35,573 nt of DNA from an uncultured Selenomonadaceae bacterium (GCA_905234505.1 CAJOIA010000010.1:1-35573), one strand, 5' to 3'; positions 1-9,076 are shown, numbered from the stretch's first letter. Numbers and translations are program-made. The notes: generated by a model from the sequence alone, not told the origin.

Positions 1-3000
1 GCGTTAATGCTGCGGTTATTTTTGACGGTATTGAAAATGAATATGGCGCTGAATATGATTTTGTAACTGATTCTGAAGGCGAATTTACATTTGGCGATAG
101 CGTTTACACCATTACCGGCGATGATTATGTTGAATTGTCCATTCAATTTAATGGTGACGGCACTGCTGAAATTACTGATATTAATGATCTGGATGGCTAT
201 ATTTATGGCGCGGATTCCACTATTGGCGCTCAGGTTATTGATAATAGCGATAGTAATGTTTCACTTGTCAGCGATAAATTCGATGACACTATTAATAACG
301 GCGGGGCTAATGCAACGATCATTGCTGGCGAAGGCGATAACCTCATTAACAATGATGCTGCTGGCGTTTACATTGACGCTGGCGCGGGCGATGATACTAT
401 TTACAGCGGCAATAATGTTACTATCGACACTGGCGCGGGCGATGATTTTGTTAGTGTTAATGGCTCTGCTAATATTAATATTGGTGAAGGCTCGAGCACT
501 ATTGCCGGTTATTCAACTGACGTTACTATTCAAGCTGCTTTCGATAATTTTTCTGCTAATAATAATGACCTTGTCTTTACTAATGATTATTCCACGCTTA
601 CTGTTATTGACGGCGTTTCTCAATTCATTAACATTGGCACTCTTCCTAGCAATTTGTATATTGGTCAAGTCTCTGTTAATGGCGTTAGCACTATTAATGG
701 CTCTATTTATAGTGGCTCTGGCACTGTTGCTGTTGATGATGACGCGGTTACACTTAGTGGCGTTTCGATTGCTTCTGCCGAGGATGTTGTTATTAATGGC
801 TCGGTGACGATTGGCAATGCGGTTTACAATGCCACTACTGACACCCGCCTTGAATTTTTTAATGATGGCGTTGCGATTAATGGCAATGACGTTACTATTA
901 CCGATGATTCTTATGTTATGGATATTGCCGAGGGTGAATTTTCGCTTGCGAATATTTCTGGCGGTACTGTTAATTCGCATATGAATTACACTGCTACCAC
1001 TGACCAGCGCGGCGATTTTAATATTAATGGGCAAGGCTTTACCATTTCCGGCGATAGTAGCGTTACTTTTGACGTGGTTGATGGTTTTGTTAATGTTAAT
1101 GATTTAAATGGCACTCTCACTGCCGACCTTAATTCTTTACTCATCAATGGCGTTACTGTTTCTTCGGACAGCCCTTCAATTGCTGCCGACGCCAATTCTT
1201 TTGTTGTTAATGGCGTTACCTATATAGCTGATAGCGGCACTTTTTTGGATATTAATACTTCAGGTGCTCAATTTAATTCTCTGCATTTCAATGTCTTGGG
1301 CGACAGCAAATATACTCTTAGTGGCTCCACTCTCAGCGGCGTTAGTGCTGGCGCAACTGTCAATTCCGATGGTGAATTTTTTGTTATCACTGATCAGCCT
1401 GGCGATTTCTCTTTCAATAAAACCTTCACTGTTAATAGTAATGCCACTTTCGCTGTTAATAATGGTGAAGTTTTTTTTGTTAATGCTGGTGTTGTCAGTG
1501 GAGATTTTTCTTCTGGCGTTAATGTTTCTTCTCATTTTGTTCAAGTTATTGGCGATTTTGTCAGTGTATCTGCTGACGCAATTACGGGTTTGTCTGGTGG
1601 CGCCTCTGTGCTCAATGCCTCTGCCGCTGCCTCCATTACCACTGACGCTGCCGGCTCTTTCAATATTTTGGGCAATAGTGTTACTATCACTGGCGATAAT
1701 TCCGTCACTTTCGCTGATAATGGCGTTTATAATGTCGATAATGCCACCCTTCAATTCGACGCCGACAATACCATCTCCATTAATGATTCCGCCCCCATCG
1801 CCTTTGAAACTGACAGCGTTGCCTCTTTCGTTGTTGCCAATGCCACTCTTCAAAGCCTTGCCGGTGTTAATGTTGTCAATAATCTTCAAAACGCCACTGT
1901 CAATGCCTCTTCCAATGTCTTTGTTAATTCTGTCCCTGTTAATGTCGCCGGCGACCCCGACTTCAATATCATCGTTGCCGACGGTGTTGTTTCTTCTCTT
2001 AATAATATCAGCGCCAATTCCTCTTTGAATGTTTCTGCCCTCACTGTTGCCTCTTCTGGCGTGGGGGCTTTCTCTTTCGCTAATCATACCTACACCATTT
2101 CTGACGACTCTTCCGTCTTCTTCGCTGTCAATGATGCCGGTTTCGTCGAAAATATCTTTGATTTGTCTGGCGCTGTTGCTGCTTCCGGCGGGTTCCCTTC
2201 TGTTAATGGTGTTGATATCAATATTTCTGACGCTACTGCCACTGTTTTTGGTTCTCGTTTCGGTATCAGTAACGTTGATGGACTTAGCACAAATGCAACA
2301 GTAACTTCAAGTGCTCTTGATAATATTTCGTTGGCAATGCCAGGCGATGGCAAATTAACTGCCAATGATGTTGTCTATGAATTAAGCGGTGATAGTGACG
2401 GCATTTATATCACGGGCAAGCAAATTACCGGTTTGGACGAAAATGCAAGTTTGCAAGTAGACGCCGCGTCCACTTATACTGTTAATGGCGCGGTATTGAA
2501 TGCCGCTGTTGGCGATGTCATTATCGGCGAATATAATTATGCTTATATTTACGATCCTAATAATATTCGCATAACAAGTAGCACTTCCACTGAAGAAATA
2601 ATTGAACAACTTGGAGCAGACGAAGGCTATGCTTATACCGAAACTAATTCCAGTGTTTCCGCAAGTTTAATTGCGAGTGGCAAAATGGACGGCAATATGA
2701 GCTTAGTAGTCAGCTCAGAGGCAGAAAATGAAGTAGATTTCTCAGAAAGCAGCGGGCGTAAATTAGCGTCAATCACCAGCGGCGCGCATATAGTTAAATT
2801 CAATGACGATGGCGATAATGTAGCAGTAATTGATAGCGGCGTTTCGAATGCAGAAAGTATTGAACTGGGCGCAAGCGGAGATGTAGTTGTTGTTGAAAAT
2901 ACAAATTCGCGTGTCAGTATAATAGGCGGCGAAGGCAATGACACGATTATAAGCAAGGGCGGCAATGTAATATTCGATATGGAAAACGGCGGCGTTGATA

Positions 3001-4760
3001 GAGTTGTAGCAACAGGCGGCAATATCACTTTGGAAAATTACGACGCGACTACCGGCGCGGGCATTCAAGCAAATACAAATAACATAATCGGTTCAATTGT
3101 GGACGGCGCGATAGGCTTTAATGAAGACGGCGTATTGATTAACGGCGCTGAAGTTATTGTAGAATCCGACATTATCAACATTTATAACAATAATGGCGAC
3201 GCGCAAAAAGTTGGTTATAGCGCGGGCGGTCGTTTGGATGCTTCGTCAATCAAATCTTCAATGGTAATGGTAGGCGTAGGCGCTGCTACATTAAAGAGCG
3301 GCACTGGCGGCGATACGATTATTGCGGGCGAAGGAGCAGTAATAGACGCAGGCTCAGGCAATAACTATGTGCTTTTGGATAGTGAGACAGCTCGCGGGGG
3401 GGCAACAATTGAAATGACGGCGACAAGTGGCAGAACAACCGTTGAAAATTTCAATGGGGCTTTTGAAGATGGCGATATGGTTAATGCAGATAGGGACGCA
3501 GCGATAAGCTTTGACGGCAGCAATGTAACAGTGAAGAGCGGTCGCAATCGCGTAATATTGACCGATATGATCAATAGCAGTTCCGCCGATACCGATGATG
3601 AATTTGGCGAAGCGTCTTCTGCGCGACTTTTGATAGGCAACAGCCGTAATTCCACCCAAACTGAAGTAGCGGCAACTGGCGGTGTAATTGAAATAAGCGA
3701 TGAAGTAGCGGAACAATACATAGGAAATAATTCCGGAATAGATTTGCTCAATTTTGAAGGCACAGTGAATATAAACCTTGAAAGCGGAGTTGCAACGATA
3801 GATGGCGAGCGCGCAACAGTTAGCGGCTTTAATCGACTTCGCGCAGGCAATGGTACAAGTACCTTGTATGGTTCAAGCGGCAATGAAAGCATTTACGCAG
3901 GCGCAGGCGAAAGTACAATTTACGGCAATGGCGGTCGCGATACCTTAATAGGCTACAGCGGCGCTGACAAAGAAAGCGGCACTGTCTTTCGTGGCAATAG
4001 CGGCAAAGCGACGATTGAAGGTTTTGAATTTTACCGGGGCGATAATGCCGACACAGCAGATTCAATTAACACCTTTGACCAAAAAATTGAAAGCCTCCGC
4101 GTTAATGATAGCGATTTAACTGTGGAAATGTCTTCCGGTAGGTTGTTAATTGTTGGCGGCGCGGGTCAAGATATTCAATATAGCAATGTGAATGTCAAAC
4201 TGATAGCGCAAATCAATGATAATAGTCTAACATATGATGGAGCGGCTAATTATTATGAAGCGACTGGCAAGAATGCTACTGTGACGGCGGATGAAAATCT
4301 AAGTGAAGCGGAGATCTGGCTGAATAACAGGCGCAGTGAACATTTTTATGGCGATATTAAATGCATAGATGGGTCGCTAATAGAAGGTTCTACGTCGTTA
4401 GTGGGCAATGACAAAGACAATGTAATAAGTGCCGGCAAAGGCGATAGCAGCCTGTGGGGCGGCGCGGGCAATGACACGCTCATAGGCAATGCAGGCGATG
4501 ATACTTTTTGGTATTTTTATGGTGAAGGCAATGACGTAGTTGAAGGCGCGGGTAACAATGACACGGTCAGGTTATCGAATATCACGTTTGATAATTTTGA
4601 TGTTGGAGCGATAGAGATAGATGATAATTCAATCAAGGTTAATTTTCATGATGGAGGCTCGATACTTTTAAATAGCAATGCAGAAACGACATTTGCGTTA
4701 GGCGATGGCTCAAAGTGGGTATATGATCGCGACGACAATGGTTGGAAGAGCAGATCTTAA
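1..4760 (+). CDS. Giant RTX-like repeat surface/secreted protein, 5'-truncated by window edge
   Basis: The frame starting at base 3 is open to the window edge, so the gene begins upstream. A TTG at 135 is only an internal codon. About 1585 residues are visible. The protein is low in Cys and rich in Asn, Asp, Gly, Ser and Val. RTX-type nonapeptides occur near residues 100-145 (DAGAGDDTI, DTGAGDDFV), around 985 (IGGEGNDTI) and near 1481-1500 (GGAGNDTLIGNAGDD). Such motifs bind calcium in type I-secreted proteins. The first 800 residues carry degenerate repeats built on (F/Y)TI(S/T)GD-SV-F followed by a DL-G turn. The C-terminus, from AEIWL near residue 1436, resembles the C-terminus of the giant protein at 26579-31504. 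Codon style changes sharply near base 2280. A role as a calcium-binding surface or extracellular protein is inferred. No catalytic domain is recognised. Confidence 0.85.
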   Translation, partial: VNAAVIFDGIENEYGAEYDFVTDSEGEFTFGDSVYTITGDDYVELSIQFNGDGTAEITDINDLDGYIYGADSTIGAQVIDNSDSNVSLVSDKFDDTINNGGANATIIAGEGDNLINNDAAGVYIDAGAGDDTIYSGNNVTIDTGAGDDFVSVNGSANINIGEGSSTIAGYSTDVTIQAAFDNFSANNNDLVFTNDYSTLTVIDGVSQFINIGTLPSNLYIGQVSVNGVSTINGSIYSGSGTVAVDDDAVTLSGVSIASAEDVVINGSVTIGNAVYNATTDTRLEFFNDGVAINGNDVTITDDSYVMDIAEGEFSLANISGGTVNSHMNYTATTDQRGDFNINGQGFTISGDSSVTFDVVDGFVNVNDLNGTLTADLNSLLINGVTVSSDSPSIAADANSFVVNGVTYIADSGTFLDINTSGAQFNSLHFNVLGDSKYTLSGSTLSGVSAGATVNSDGEFFVITDQPGDFSFNKTFTVNSNATFAVNNGEVFFVNAGVVSGDFSSGVNVSSHFVQVIGDFVSVSADAITGLSGGASVLNASAAASITTDAAGSFNILGNSVTITGDNSVTFADNGVYNVDNATLQFDADNTISINDSAPIAFETDSVASFVVANATLQSLAGVNVVNNLQNATVNASSNVFVNSVPVNVAGDPDFNIIVADGVVSSLNNISANSSLNVSALTVASSGVGAFSFANHTYTISDDSSVFFAVNDAGFVENIFDLSGAVAASGGFPSVNGVDINISDATATVFGSRFGISNVDGLSTNATVTSSALDNISLAMPGDGKLTANDVVYELSGDSDGIYITGKQITGLDENASLQVDAASTYTVNGAVLNAAVGDVIIGEYNYAYIYDPNNIRITSSTSTEEIIEQLGADEGYAYTETNSSVSASLIASGKMDGNMSLVVSSEAENEVDFSESSGRKLASITSGAHIVKFNDDGDNVAVIDSGVSNAESIELGASGDVVVVENTNSRVSIIGGEGNDTIISKGGNVIFDMENGGVDRVVATGGNITLENYDATTGAGIQANTNNIIGSIVDGAIGFNEDGVLINGAEVIVESDIINIYNNNGDAQKVGYSAGGRLDASSIKSSMVMVGVGAATLKSGTGGDTIIAGEGAVIDAGSGNNYVLLDSETARGGATIEMTATSGRTTVENFNGAFEDGDMVNADRDAAISFDGSNVTVKSGRNRVILTDMINSSSADTDDEFGEASSARLLIGNSRNSTQTEVAATGGVIEISDEVAEQYIGNNSGIDLLNFEGTVNINLESGVATIDGERATVSGFNRLRAGNGTSTLYGSSGNESIYAGAGESTIYGNGGRDTLIGYSGADKESGTVFRGNSGKATIEGFEFYRGDNADTADSINTFDQKIESLRVNDSDLTVEMSSGRLLIVGGAGQDIQYSNVNVKLIAQINDNSLTYDGAANYYEATGKNATVTADENLSEAEIWLNNRRSEHFYGDIKCIDGSLIEGSTSLVGNDKDNVISAGKGDSSLWGGAGNDTLIGNAGDDTFWYFYGEGNDVVEGAGNNDTVRLSNITFDNFDVGAIEIDDNSIKVNFHDGGSILLNSNAETTFALGDGSKWVYDRDDNGWKSRS

Positions 4761-4781
4761 AAAGTAAGGGGCGAGGTTTGC

Positions 4782-5660
4782 ATGTGGCGAGGATTATATA
4801 CAGCGGCGACGGGCATGGTGAGTGAGTCGAAGCGGACGGACGTAATAGCGAATAACATATCGAATGCGGCGACAACAGGCTACAAGAAAGACGTAGCAAT
4901 ACAAGGTGAATTCGAAAACTTACTGATAAAGCGGGTATACGATCATGAAAGTTCCAGCGCGGTAGGAGCGGACATGAAAGTATTGAGCAAATTGAACACG
5001 AATGCGGAAGACGTAACGCAATTCAAAGGCTTTAAAGTCGGGTCAGAGTCACAGGCGCCGATAGGTAAGTTGGGTTTGGGCGATTATATTGCCGAGATAG
5101 CGGTAGATTATTCACAAGGGTCATTGGAAAGCACGGGCAATGAATTAGATCTAGCGATAGCAGGCGAAGGTTTTTTTGCGATACAAACGCCGGAGGGCGT
5201 AAGGTACACGCGCAATGGAGCGTATGTCAAAAATAGCGCGGGCGTAGTGCAAGACCTACGCGGATACAACTTATTAGATGTAGCGGGCAATCCGATAGTG
5301 ATACCGGGCAATGTAAACGTGACGATAAATGGCGCGGGTGAAATCTTTACCGTAGAAAATCCGGCGCGGCAATTAGCGCGAATCCAAGTAGTGCAGTTTG
5401 CGGACCGGCGAGCGGTGCAAAAACAAGGGGACAATTTATTTTACGCGGCGACAGATAATGCGGGCAACGTGGCGCAACCGGTGCCGGCGTCGGGCGAAGT
5501 AATGCAGGGTATGCTCGAGAAATCGAACATAGAAATTGTTAGGGAGATGGTAGAGCTCATTCACAATCACCGACTTTACGAAGCGAACTCAAAAGCGGTG
5601 ACGACGCAAGATGCAATGTTAGATGCCGCAGTAAATCAATTGGGGCGCATAGGAAGTTAA
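4782..5660 (+). CDS. flgF: Flagellar hook-basal body rod protein, FlgF/FlhO type
   Basis: This 292-residue protein begins MWRGLYTAATGM and continues with NNISNAATTGYKKD, the N-terminal rod signature of the FlgB/C/F/G/E family. It ends with a matching C-terminal helix (SNIEIVREMVELI, then RLYEANSKA). Family members assemble the rod of the flagellar basal body in the periplasm. The FlgF/FlhO assignment rests on the N-terminus and length; FlgG is the alternative. A purine-rich Shine-Dalgarno (AAGGGG) lies about 11 nt before the ATG. The gene starts 21 nt after the giant RTX-like gene and is probably co-transcribed with it. No flgG partner follows; a terminator does. Many codons end in G or A, unlike the first half of the giant gene upstream. 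Confidence 0.88.
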   Translation: MWRGLYTAATGMVSESKRTDVIANNISNAATTGYKKDVAIQGEFENLLIKRVYDHESSSAVGADMKVLSKLNTNAEDVTQFKGFKVGSESQAPIGKLGLGDYIAEIAVDYSQGSLESTGNELDLAIAGEGFFAIQTPEGVRYTRNGAYVKNSAGVVQDLRGYNLLDVAGNPIVIPGNVNVTINGAGEIFTVENPARQLARIQVVQFADRRAVQKQGDNLFYAATDNAGNVAQPVPASGEVMQGMLEKSNIEIVREMVELIHNHRLYEANSKAVTTQDAMLDAAVNQLGRIGS

Positions 5661-5695
5661 ATTGTTCATTAATAGGTAGAGCAACAAAAAAATTA

Positions 5696-5732
5696 AAGCC
5701 GACGGTCAATCAAGACTGCCGGCTTTTTTTTA
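5696..5732. terminator. Bidirectional intrinsic terminator between flgF and the 5733-6110 gene
   Basis: An imperfect inverted repeat (AAGCCGACGGTC with GACTGCCGGCTT) is followed by a T-run on the plus strand and preceded by an A-run that gives a T-run on the minus strand. It lies between convergent genes, so it can stop transcription from both sides. Confidence 0.85.
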
Positions 5733-6110
5733 TTAACTGAAAATCGCAAGTAGCAACATTGCCCAGATACCTCCGCCGATTAAAATTGCGGGCGACCACG
5801 GCAATACTTTATCCATAAACCGCGAGTAGCCAGTTTTTTTCTGTAATTCGCGTATTTCGTCTTTAACATTTTGGCTACCTTCGTAAAATTCGGATTGAAA
5901 TTTATAAATCTGGCTCTTTAAATCACTGCAAACACTGTAAAGTTGCGAATCGACTTTGTAAAGTTGTTCCTTGTTGGCAGTTTGCAAATCCAGCATATTT
6001 CGGCGAATGTCTTTCACTTCGTCAATCAGAAAATCAAGTTTCTCATTGATAGCTTGAATTTGTTCTGCAGAAACTTCTTTAGTTTTTTTTAATGAAACTT
6101 TGTCCGCCAT
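5733..6110 (-). CDS. Small coiled-coil protein with C-terminal membrane anchor
   Basis: This 125-residue protein is not recognised as a named family. Residues 15-95 are charged and heptad-like (repeated I/L spacing in INEKLDFLIDEVKDIRRNML), suggesting a coiled coil. One hydrophobic helix near residues 104-124 (PWSPAILIGGGIWAMLLLAI) would anchor it in the membrane. A good Shine-Dalgarno (AAAGGAGCG) precedes the ATG. It starts 15 nt after the end of pssA, so it is probably the last gene of the glmS-pssA transcript. Residues 1-15 are Lys-rich. An envelope scaffold or sensor role is possible but unsupported. Confidence 0.7.
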   Translation of the reverse strand: MADKVSLKKTKEVSAEQIQAINEKLDFLIDEVKDIRRNMLDLQTANKEQLYKVDSQLYSVCSDLKSQIYKFQSEFYEGSQNVKDEIRELQKKTGYSRFMDKVLPWSPAILIGGGIWAMLLLAIFS

Positions 6111-6125
6111 TAAAAATCGCTCCTT

Positions 6126-6827
6126 TCAAACTTCGCGGCTCATTAATGTTATCAGTGAATTAACTATGCCGAAAACTGCGTAGGTTGAGAAAATTGCCGT
6201 TAATACGCCTTGCACTGGAAAATTCCGCGTGAAAAAAATTATCGCGCAGAACATCACCACTGCAAAAATTTTAGCGGCAAGAAAGATTTTTTCTCCGCCG
6301 CCCTTGAAGTCAGGATAATGCACGTGGCTCACCATCAAATAAGCTATGATTATCATTGTAATTGGGTAAATCATTCCGTAATTTTCCGGCTGAATATTGA
6401 GCGCAAGGAATAACATCGTTGTAGTTGCTACAATGCAACCGCCCGCCGGTATTGCCAGCCCCATAAAATAACCATGAACTATACTTGTGCTGACATTGAA
6501 TCTTGCGAGCCGCCACATTCCGCACAGTGCAAAAATTATCGCTGCCGCCTTGCCCAATGTTCCAAAATTGTGCAGGCAAAACGAATACGCCAAAAATGCC
6601 GGAGCCACGCCGAAACTTCCCAAATCGCATAGCGAATCCATTTCCTTGCCAAATTCCGACGCAACCTTCAAAGCCCGCGCAATTCGCCCGTCAAGTCCAT
6701 CAGCCACCAGCGCCAATAAAATAAATACCGATGCGTAAAAAAAATTTTCCTCGAAAGTCGCCAGGATTGAGCACATTCCGAAAAATAAATTAGCCGCCGT
6801 GCAAATATTTGGTAACATTGCCTTCAT
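6126..6827 (-). CDS. pssA: CDP-diacylglycerol-serine O-phosphatidyltransferase
   Basis: The enzyme transfers the phosphatidyl group from CDP-diacylglycerol to serine, giving phosphatidylserine in the inner membrane. The CDP-alcohol phosphotransferase signature is complete: DGLDGRIAR, then G and two Asp residues in FGKEMDSLCD. Several hydrophobic helices follow. A GTG at 6836 is possible, but the ATG at 6827 is preferred because AGGTG sits 7 nt upstream, overlapping the psd stop. That start gives 233 residues. The gene follows psd directly, the usual pairing that makes phosphatidylethanolamine in two steps. Confidence 0.93.
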   Translation of the reverse strand: MKAMLPNICTAANLFFGMCSILATFEENFFYASVFILLALVADGLDGRIARALKVASEFGKEMDSLCDLGSFGVAPAFLAYSFCLHNFGTLGKAAAIIFALCGMWRLARFNVSTSIVHGYFMGLAIPAGGCIVATTTMLFLALNIQPENYGMIYPITMIIIAYLMVSHVHYPDFKGGGEKIFLAAKIFAVVMFCAIIFFTRNFPVQGVLTAIFSTYAVFGIVNSLITLMSREV

Positions 6828-6837
6828 TGCCAGCACC

Positions 6838-7467
6838 TCAATTTTTTATTTTGCCTACGATAGTTTCACCGCCGCGAACTTTTTGCCCTTTTTTAACAAG
6901 GACTTCAACATTGTCGGGCATAACAATTTCCGTGCAAGAGCCGAATCTGATTAAGCCGTAAAGTTCGCCCTTTTCAAGCGTATCATCCAATGTAACGTAG
7001 CTGACAATACGCCGCGCCAAAATCCCCGCAATTTGCGTAACTGTCACGCGCAATTTGTCATTTTCAATGCCGATTAAATGACGCTCATTTTCAAAGCCGA
7101 CAGAATCTTTATACGCGGGGCGAAATCTGCCGCAAATATATTTCTGAACTTTAATTTCACCGGCAATAGGGCTGCGGTTAACGTGCACGTCGAAAACTGA
7201 CAGGAAGATTATAATTTTATTGCAGGGCGAGCGTAAAAAATCATCGCCGTCAAGGTGAACGACATCTTGGACAGTGCCGTCAGCCGGCGAAACAATCAGC
7301 GATTCATCAACTGGAATTTTGCGTTTAGGATTTCTAAAAAAGTACAGGCAGTAACACGCCAGCACGGCGGGAACAATCGCCGCGTAAGGATTTATGGCGA
7401 AATATAAAAAAAGCGCGACCAAAAGCGCTACGCCCGCGAAATAATATCCTTCACGAATTATGCTCAT
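6838..7467 (-). CDS. psd: Phosphatidylserine decarboxylase, short form
   Basis: Decarboxylates phosphatidylserine to phosphatidylethanolamine. The 209-residue protein belongs to the short class and has two N-terminal hydrophobic stretches (residues 9-25 and 28-44), SPADGTV near residue 60, and the self-cleavage site FGSCTEIV near residue 177. There the Ser after Gly becomes the pyruvoyl group. In this class the residue after the Ser is often Arg; here it is Cys. A strong Shine-Dalgarno (AGGAGTGGTGAA) precedes the ATG. The stop abuts the pssA ribosome-binding site, implying translational coupling. Confidence 0.93.
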   Translation of the reverse strand: MSIIREGYYFAGVALLVALFLYFAINPYAAIVPAVLACYCLYFFRNPKRKIPVDESLIVSPADGTVQDVVHLDGDDFLRSPCNKIIIFLSVFDVHVNRSPIAGEIKVQKYICGRFRPAYKDSVGFENERHLIGIENDKLRVTVTQIAGILARRIVSYVTLDDTLEKGELYGLIRFGSCTEIVMPDNVEVLVKKGQKVRGGETIVGKIKN

Positions 7468-7477
7468 TTCACCACTC

Positions 7478-8203
7478 CTATTTTTTAGATTTGTGAACTT
7501 CCCAGACGAATTTTGGCAAGGCGATTAAACGTCCTGCGCGAGAGGGTTGCAATAAAGCGCGGAAAAGCCATTCCAATTTGGCGCGTTGCATCCAGCGCGG
7601 AGCCCGCCGCACAACGCCCGCCATAACGTCGAAAGTGCCGCCTACGCCAATTGATACCGGAACATTTAATTCGGCTTTATGAGCGGCAAGCCATTTTTCT
7701 TGCTTAGGGAAACCCAGCGCCGCCAAAAGTATATCCGGCTTTGAATTTTTAATCTGCGCGATAATCTCGGGTTCGTCGTCCGCCGTGAAATACCCATTGC
7801 GCGTGCCAACAACATTGATATTTGGATAAAGATTTTCCGCCTTAGCCTTAGCTTTGTCAGCAACACCAGGCGCAGAGCCGAACATAAAAATCCGCTGAGA
7901 TTTAGCAGGCGCGATTTTTAAAAGTTCCTGCACTAAATCATAACCTGCAACGCGTTCAGGCATTTTGTAGCCCAAATGACGCGCAGCCCAAACAGTTCCC
8001 GCGCCGTCCGGTACAACCAATTCTGCGGCGTTTAGTACGGTTTTAAATTCTTCGTCATAAGTTGCCCGCAAGAGCATTTCAGCGTTCACTGTGGCGATTG
8101 TGGAAGGTTTACGGGCAGATATTAACTGCTCGGCAAAATCAACCGCTTCAGCCATTGTAACCGCGTCCACTTGCACGCCCAAAATTTCGACTCGCTCACT
8201 CAT
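7478..8203 (-). CDS. WecG/TagA/CpsF-family glycosyltransferase
   Basis: This 241-residue member of the GT26 family carries the usual motifs: TVNAEML near 39, VPDGAGTVWA near 69, RVAGYDL near 84, GFPKQEKW near 163, and GVGGTFDVMAG with RRAPRWMQ near 186-205. Family members transfer an N-acetyl-mannosaminyl or similar sugar onto an undecaprenyl-diphosphate-linked sugar for teichoic acid, enterobacterial common antigen or capsule synthesis. The acceptor here cannot be told from sequence. The ATG overlaps the TGA of the small remnant ORF (ATGA), with the ribosome-binding site TTTGGAG inside that ORF. It is upstream of psd by 10 nt in the same operon, linking it to envelope synthesis. Confidence 0.9.
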   Translation of the reverse strand: MSERVEILGVQVDAVTMAEAVDFAEQLISARKPSTIATVNAEMLLRATYDEEFKTVLNAAELVVPDGAGTVWAARHLGYKMPERVAGYDLVQELLKIAPAKSQRIFMFGSAPGVADKAKAKAENLYPNINVVGTRNGYFTADDEPEIIAQIKNSKPDILLAALGFPKQEKWLAAHKAELNVPVSIGVGGTFDVMAGVVRRAPRWMQRAKLEWLFRALLQPSRAGRLIALPKFVWEVHKSKK

Positions 8204-8328
8204 TTAAACAACTCCAAAAATATTCCATTTTCCAAATCTGTGATATTGTCGGCTAATAGCAGTGGAATAACTTTTAAACATTTTATCGAGGTAAGCCAAT
8301 CTTCAAATCTGCGCGAATTCATTTGCAT
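8200..8328 (-). pseudogene. Remnant resembling a DpnII/MboI-family restriction endonuclease (internally deleted)
   Basis: A 42-codon ORF sits between the methylase and tagA, overlapping both (25 nt and 4 nt). It has a Shine-Dalgarno (GAAAGG) before an ATG at 8328. As I recall the DpnII endonuclease, three parts of this ORF match it in order: an N-terminal RRFEDWLTSI block (DpnII has NFDEWLS), a middle LKVIPLLLA block (LKVVPLLIA), and a C-terminal ITDLENGI block (INDLEHNI). About 240 intervening residues are missing, including the catalytic core. The neighbouring methylase is DpnA-like, which is where dpnB would be expected. The family match is from memory and needs an alignment. The alternative is a small unrelated coupling ORF. 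Confidence 0.6.
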
Positions 8329-9076
8329 TAATCAACCTTTCGCGTGAGAGCTCAATAAATTCTGGCTGAATGTCAATACCGATATAATTTCTGTGCAAAA
8401 TTTTACAAGCAACGCCGGTAGTTGACGAGCCGCAAAACGGATCAAGCACAAGGTCATTTTCATTAGTCGACGCCAAGATAATTCTATTGAGCAAGTACAA
8501 AGGTTTTTGCGTAGGATGTTTGCCGTGAGTTTTTTCTTTAGCAGGTGCTGATGGTCCTGTCCAAACGTCTTTCATTTGTTTGCCGCCATTAATTTCTTTC
8601 ATAAGCTGATAATTAAAAAAATGTCGCGCAGATTTATCATTTTTCCGCGCCCACAAAATAGTTTCTGTGCTATGCGCGAAATATCTGCAAGACAAATTTG
8701 GTGAAGGATTAGTTTTCTGCCACGTGATATTGTTCATGATTTTAAAATTTTCCTGCTCCAACGCCATACCAACCGAATAAATATTGTGGAAAGTGCCGCT
8801 AATCCAAATCGTACCATTGGGTTTTAAAATTTTCCTGCACAATCTGAGCCACGTCCGATTAAATTCGTGTTTAGCGTCAAGCGAATAAATTTTATCCCAA
8901 TCGCCCTTGTTAACAGAAACAACTTTGCCGCCACTGCAGCTAATGCCGCCATTCGATAAAAAATAAGGCGGGTCGGCAAAAATCATATCGACAAATTCAG
9001 CCGGAAAATTACTAAGCAAATCAAATGTATCAGCCAGAAATAATTTGGACGTCGTATCTTCAAAATAAGCCTCCAT
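8303..9076 (-). CDS. DNA adenine-N6 methyltransferase, DpnA-like (beta class), probably orphan
   Basis: Motif IV DPPYFL (residues 35-40) precedes the AdoMet-binding motif DPFCGSSTTG (212-221), the order of beta-class amino-methyltransferases. HPTQKP lies at 187-192. Stretches such as SNGGISCSGGKVVSV, LSCRYFAHSTETILWARKN and KQMKDVWTG closely match M.DpnA as I recall it, the DpnII-system enzyme that methylates adenine in GATC and acts on single-stranded DNA. GATC specificity is therefore predicted, not shown. The ATG shares a base with the glmS stop (TAATG) and no separate Shine-Dalgarno is visible, so translation probably depends on glmS. No second (DpnM-like) methylase and no intact endonuclease are present, so it may now act as a solitary methylase. 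Confidence 0.9.
   Translation of the reverse strand: MEAYFEDTTSKLFLADTFDLLSNFPAEFVDMIFADPPYFLSNGGISCSGGKVVSVNKGDWDKIYSLDAKHEFNRTWLRLCRKILKPNGTIWISGTFHNIYSVGMALEQENFKIMNNITWQKTNPSPNLSCRYFAHSTETILWARKNDKSARHFFNYQLMKEINGGKQMKDVWTGPSAPAKEKTHGKHPTQKPLYLLNRIILASTNENDLVLDPFCGSSTTGVACKILHRNYIGIDIQPEFIELSRERLINANEFAQI

Noticed and set aside
91-2365. Long alternative frames on both strands across the first half of the giant gene (for example 91-807, 1264-2028 and 1260-2087)
   Set aside because: They arise from the extreme codon bias of the real frame, give low-complexity Leu/Ile or Asn/Ile-rich proteins, and lack ribosome-binding sites.
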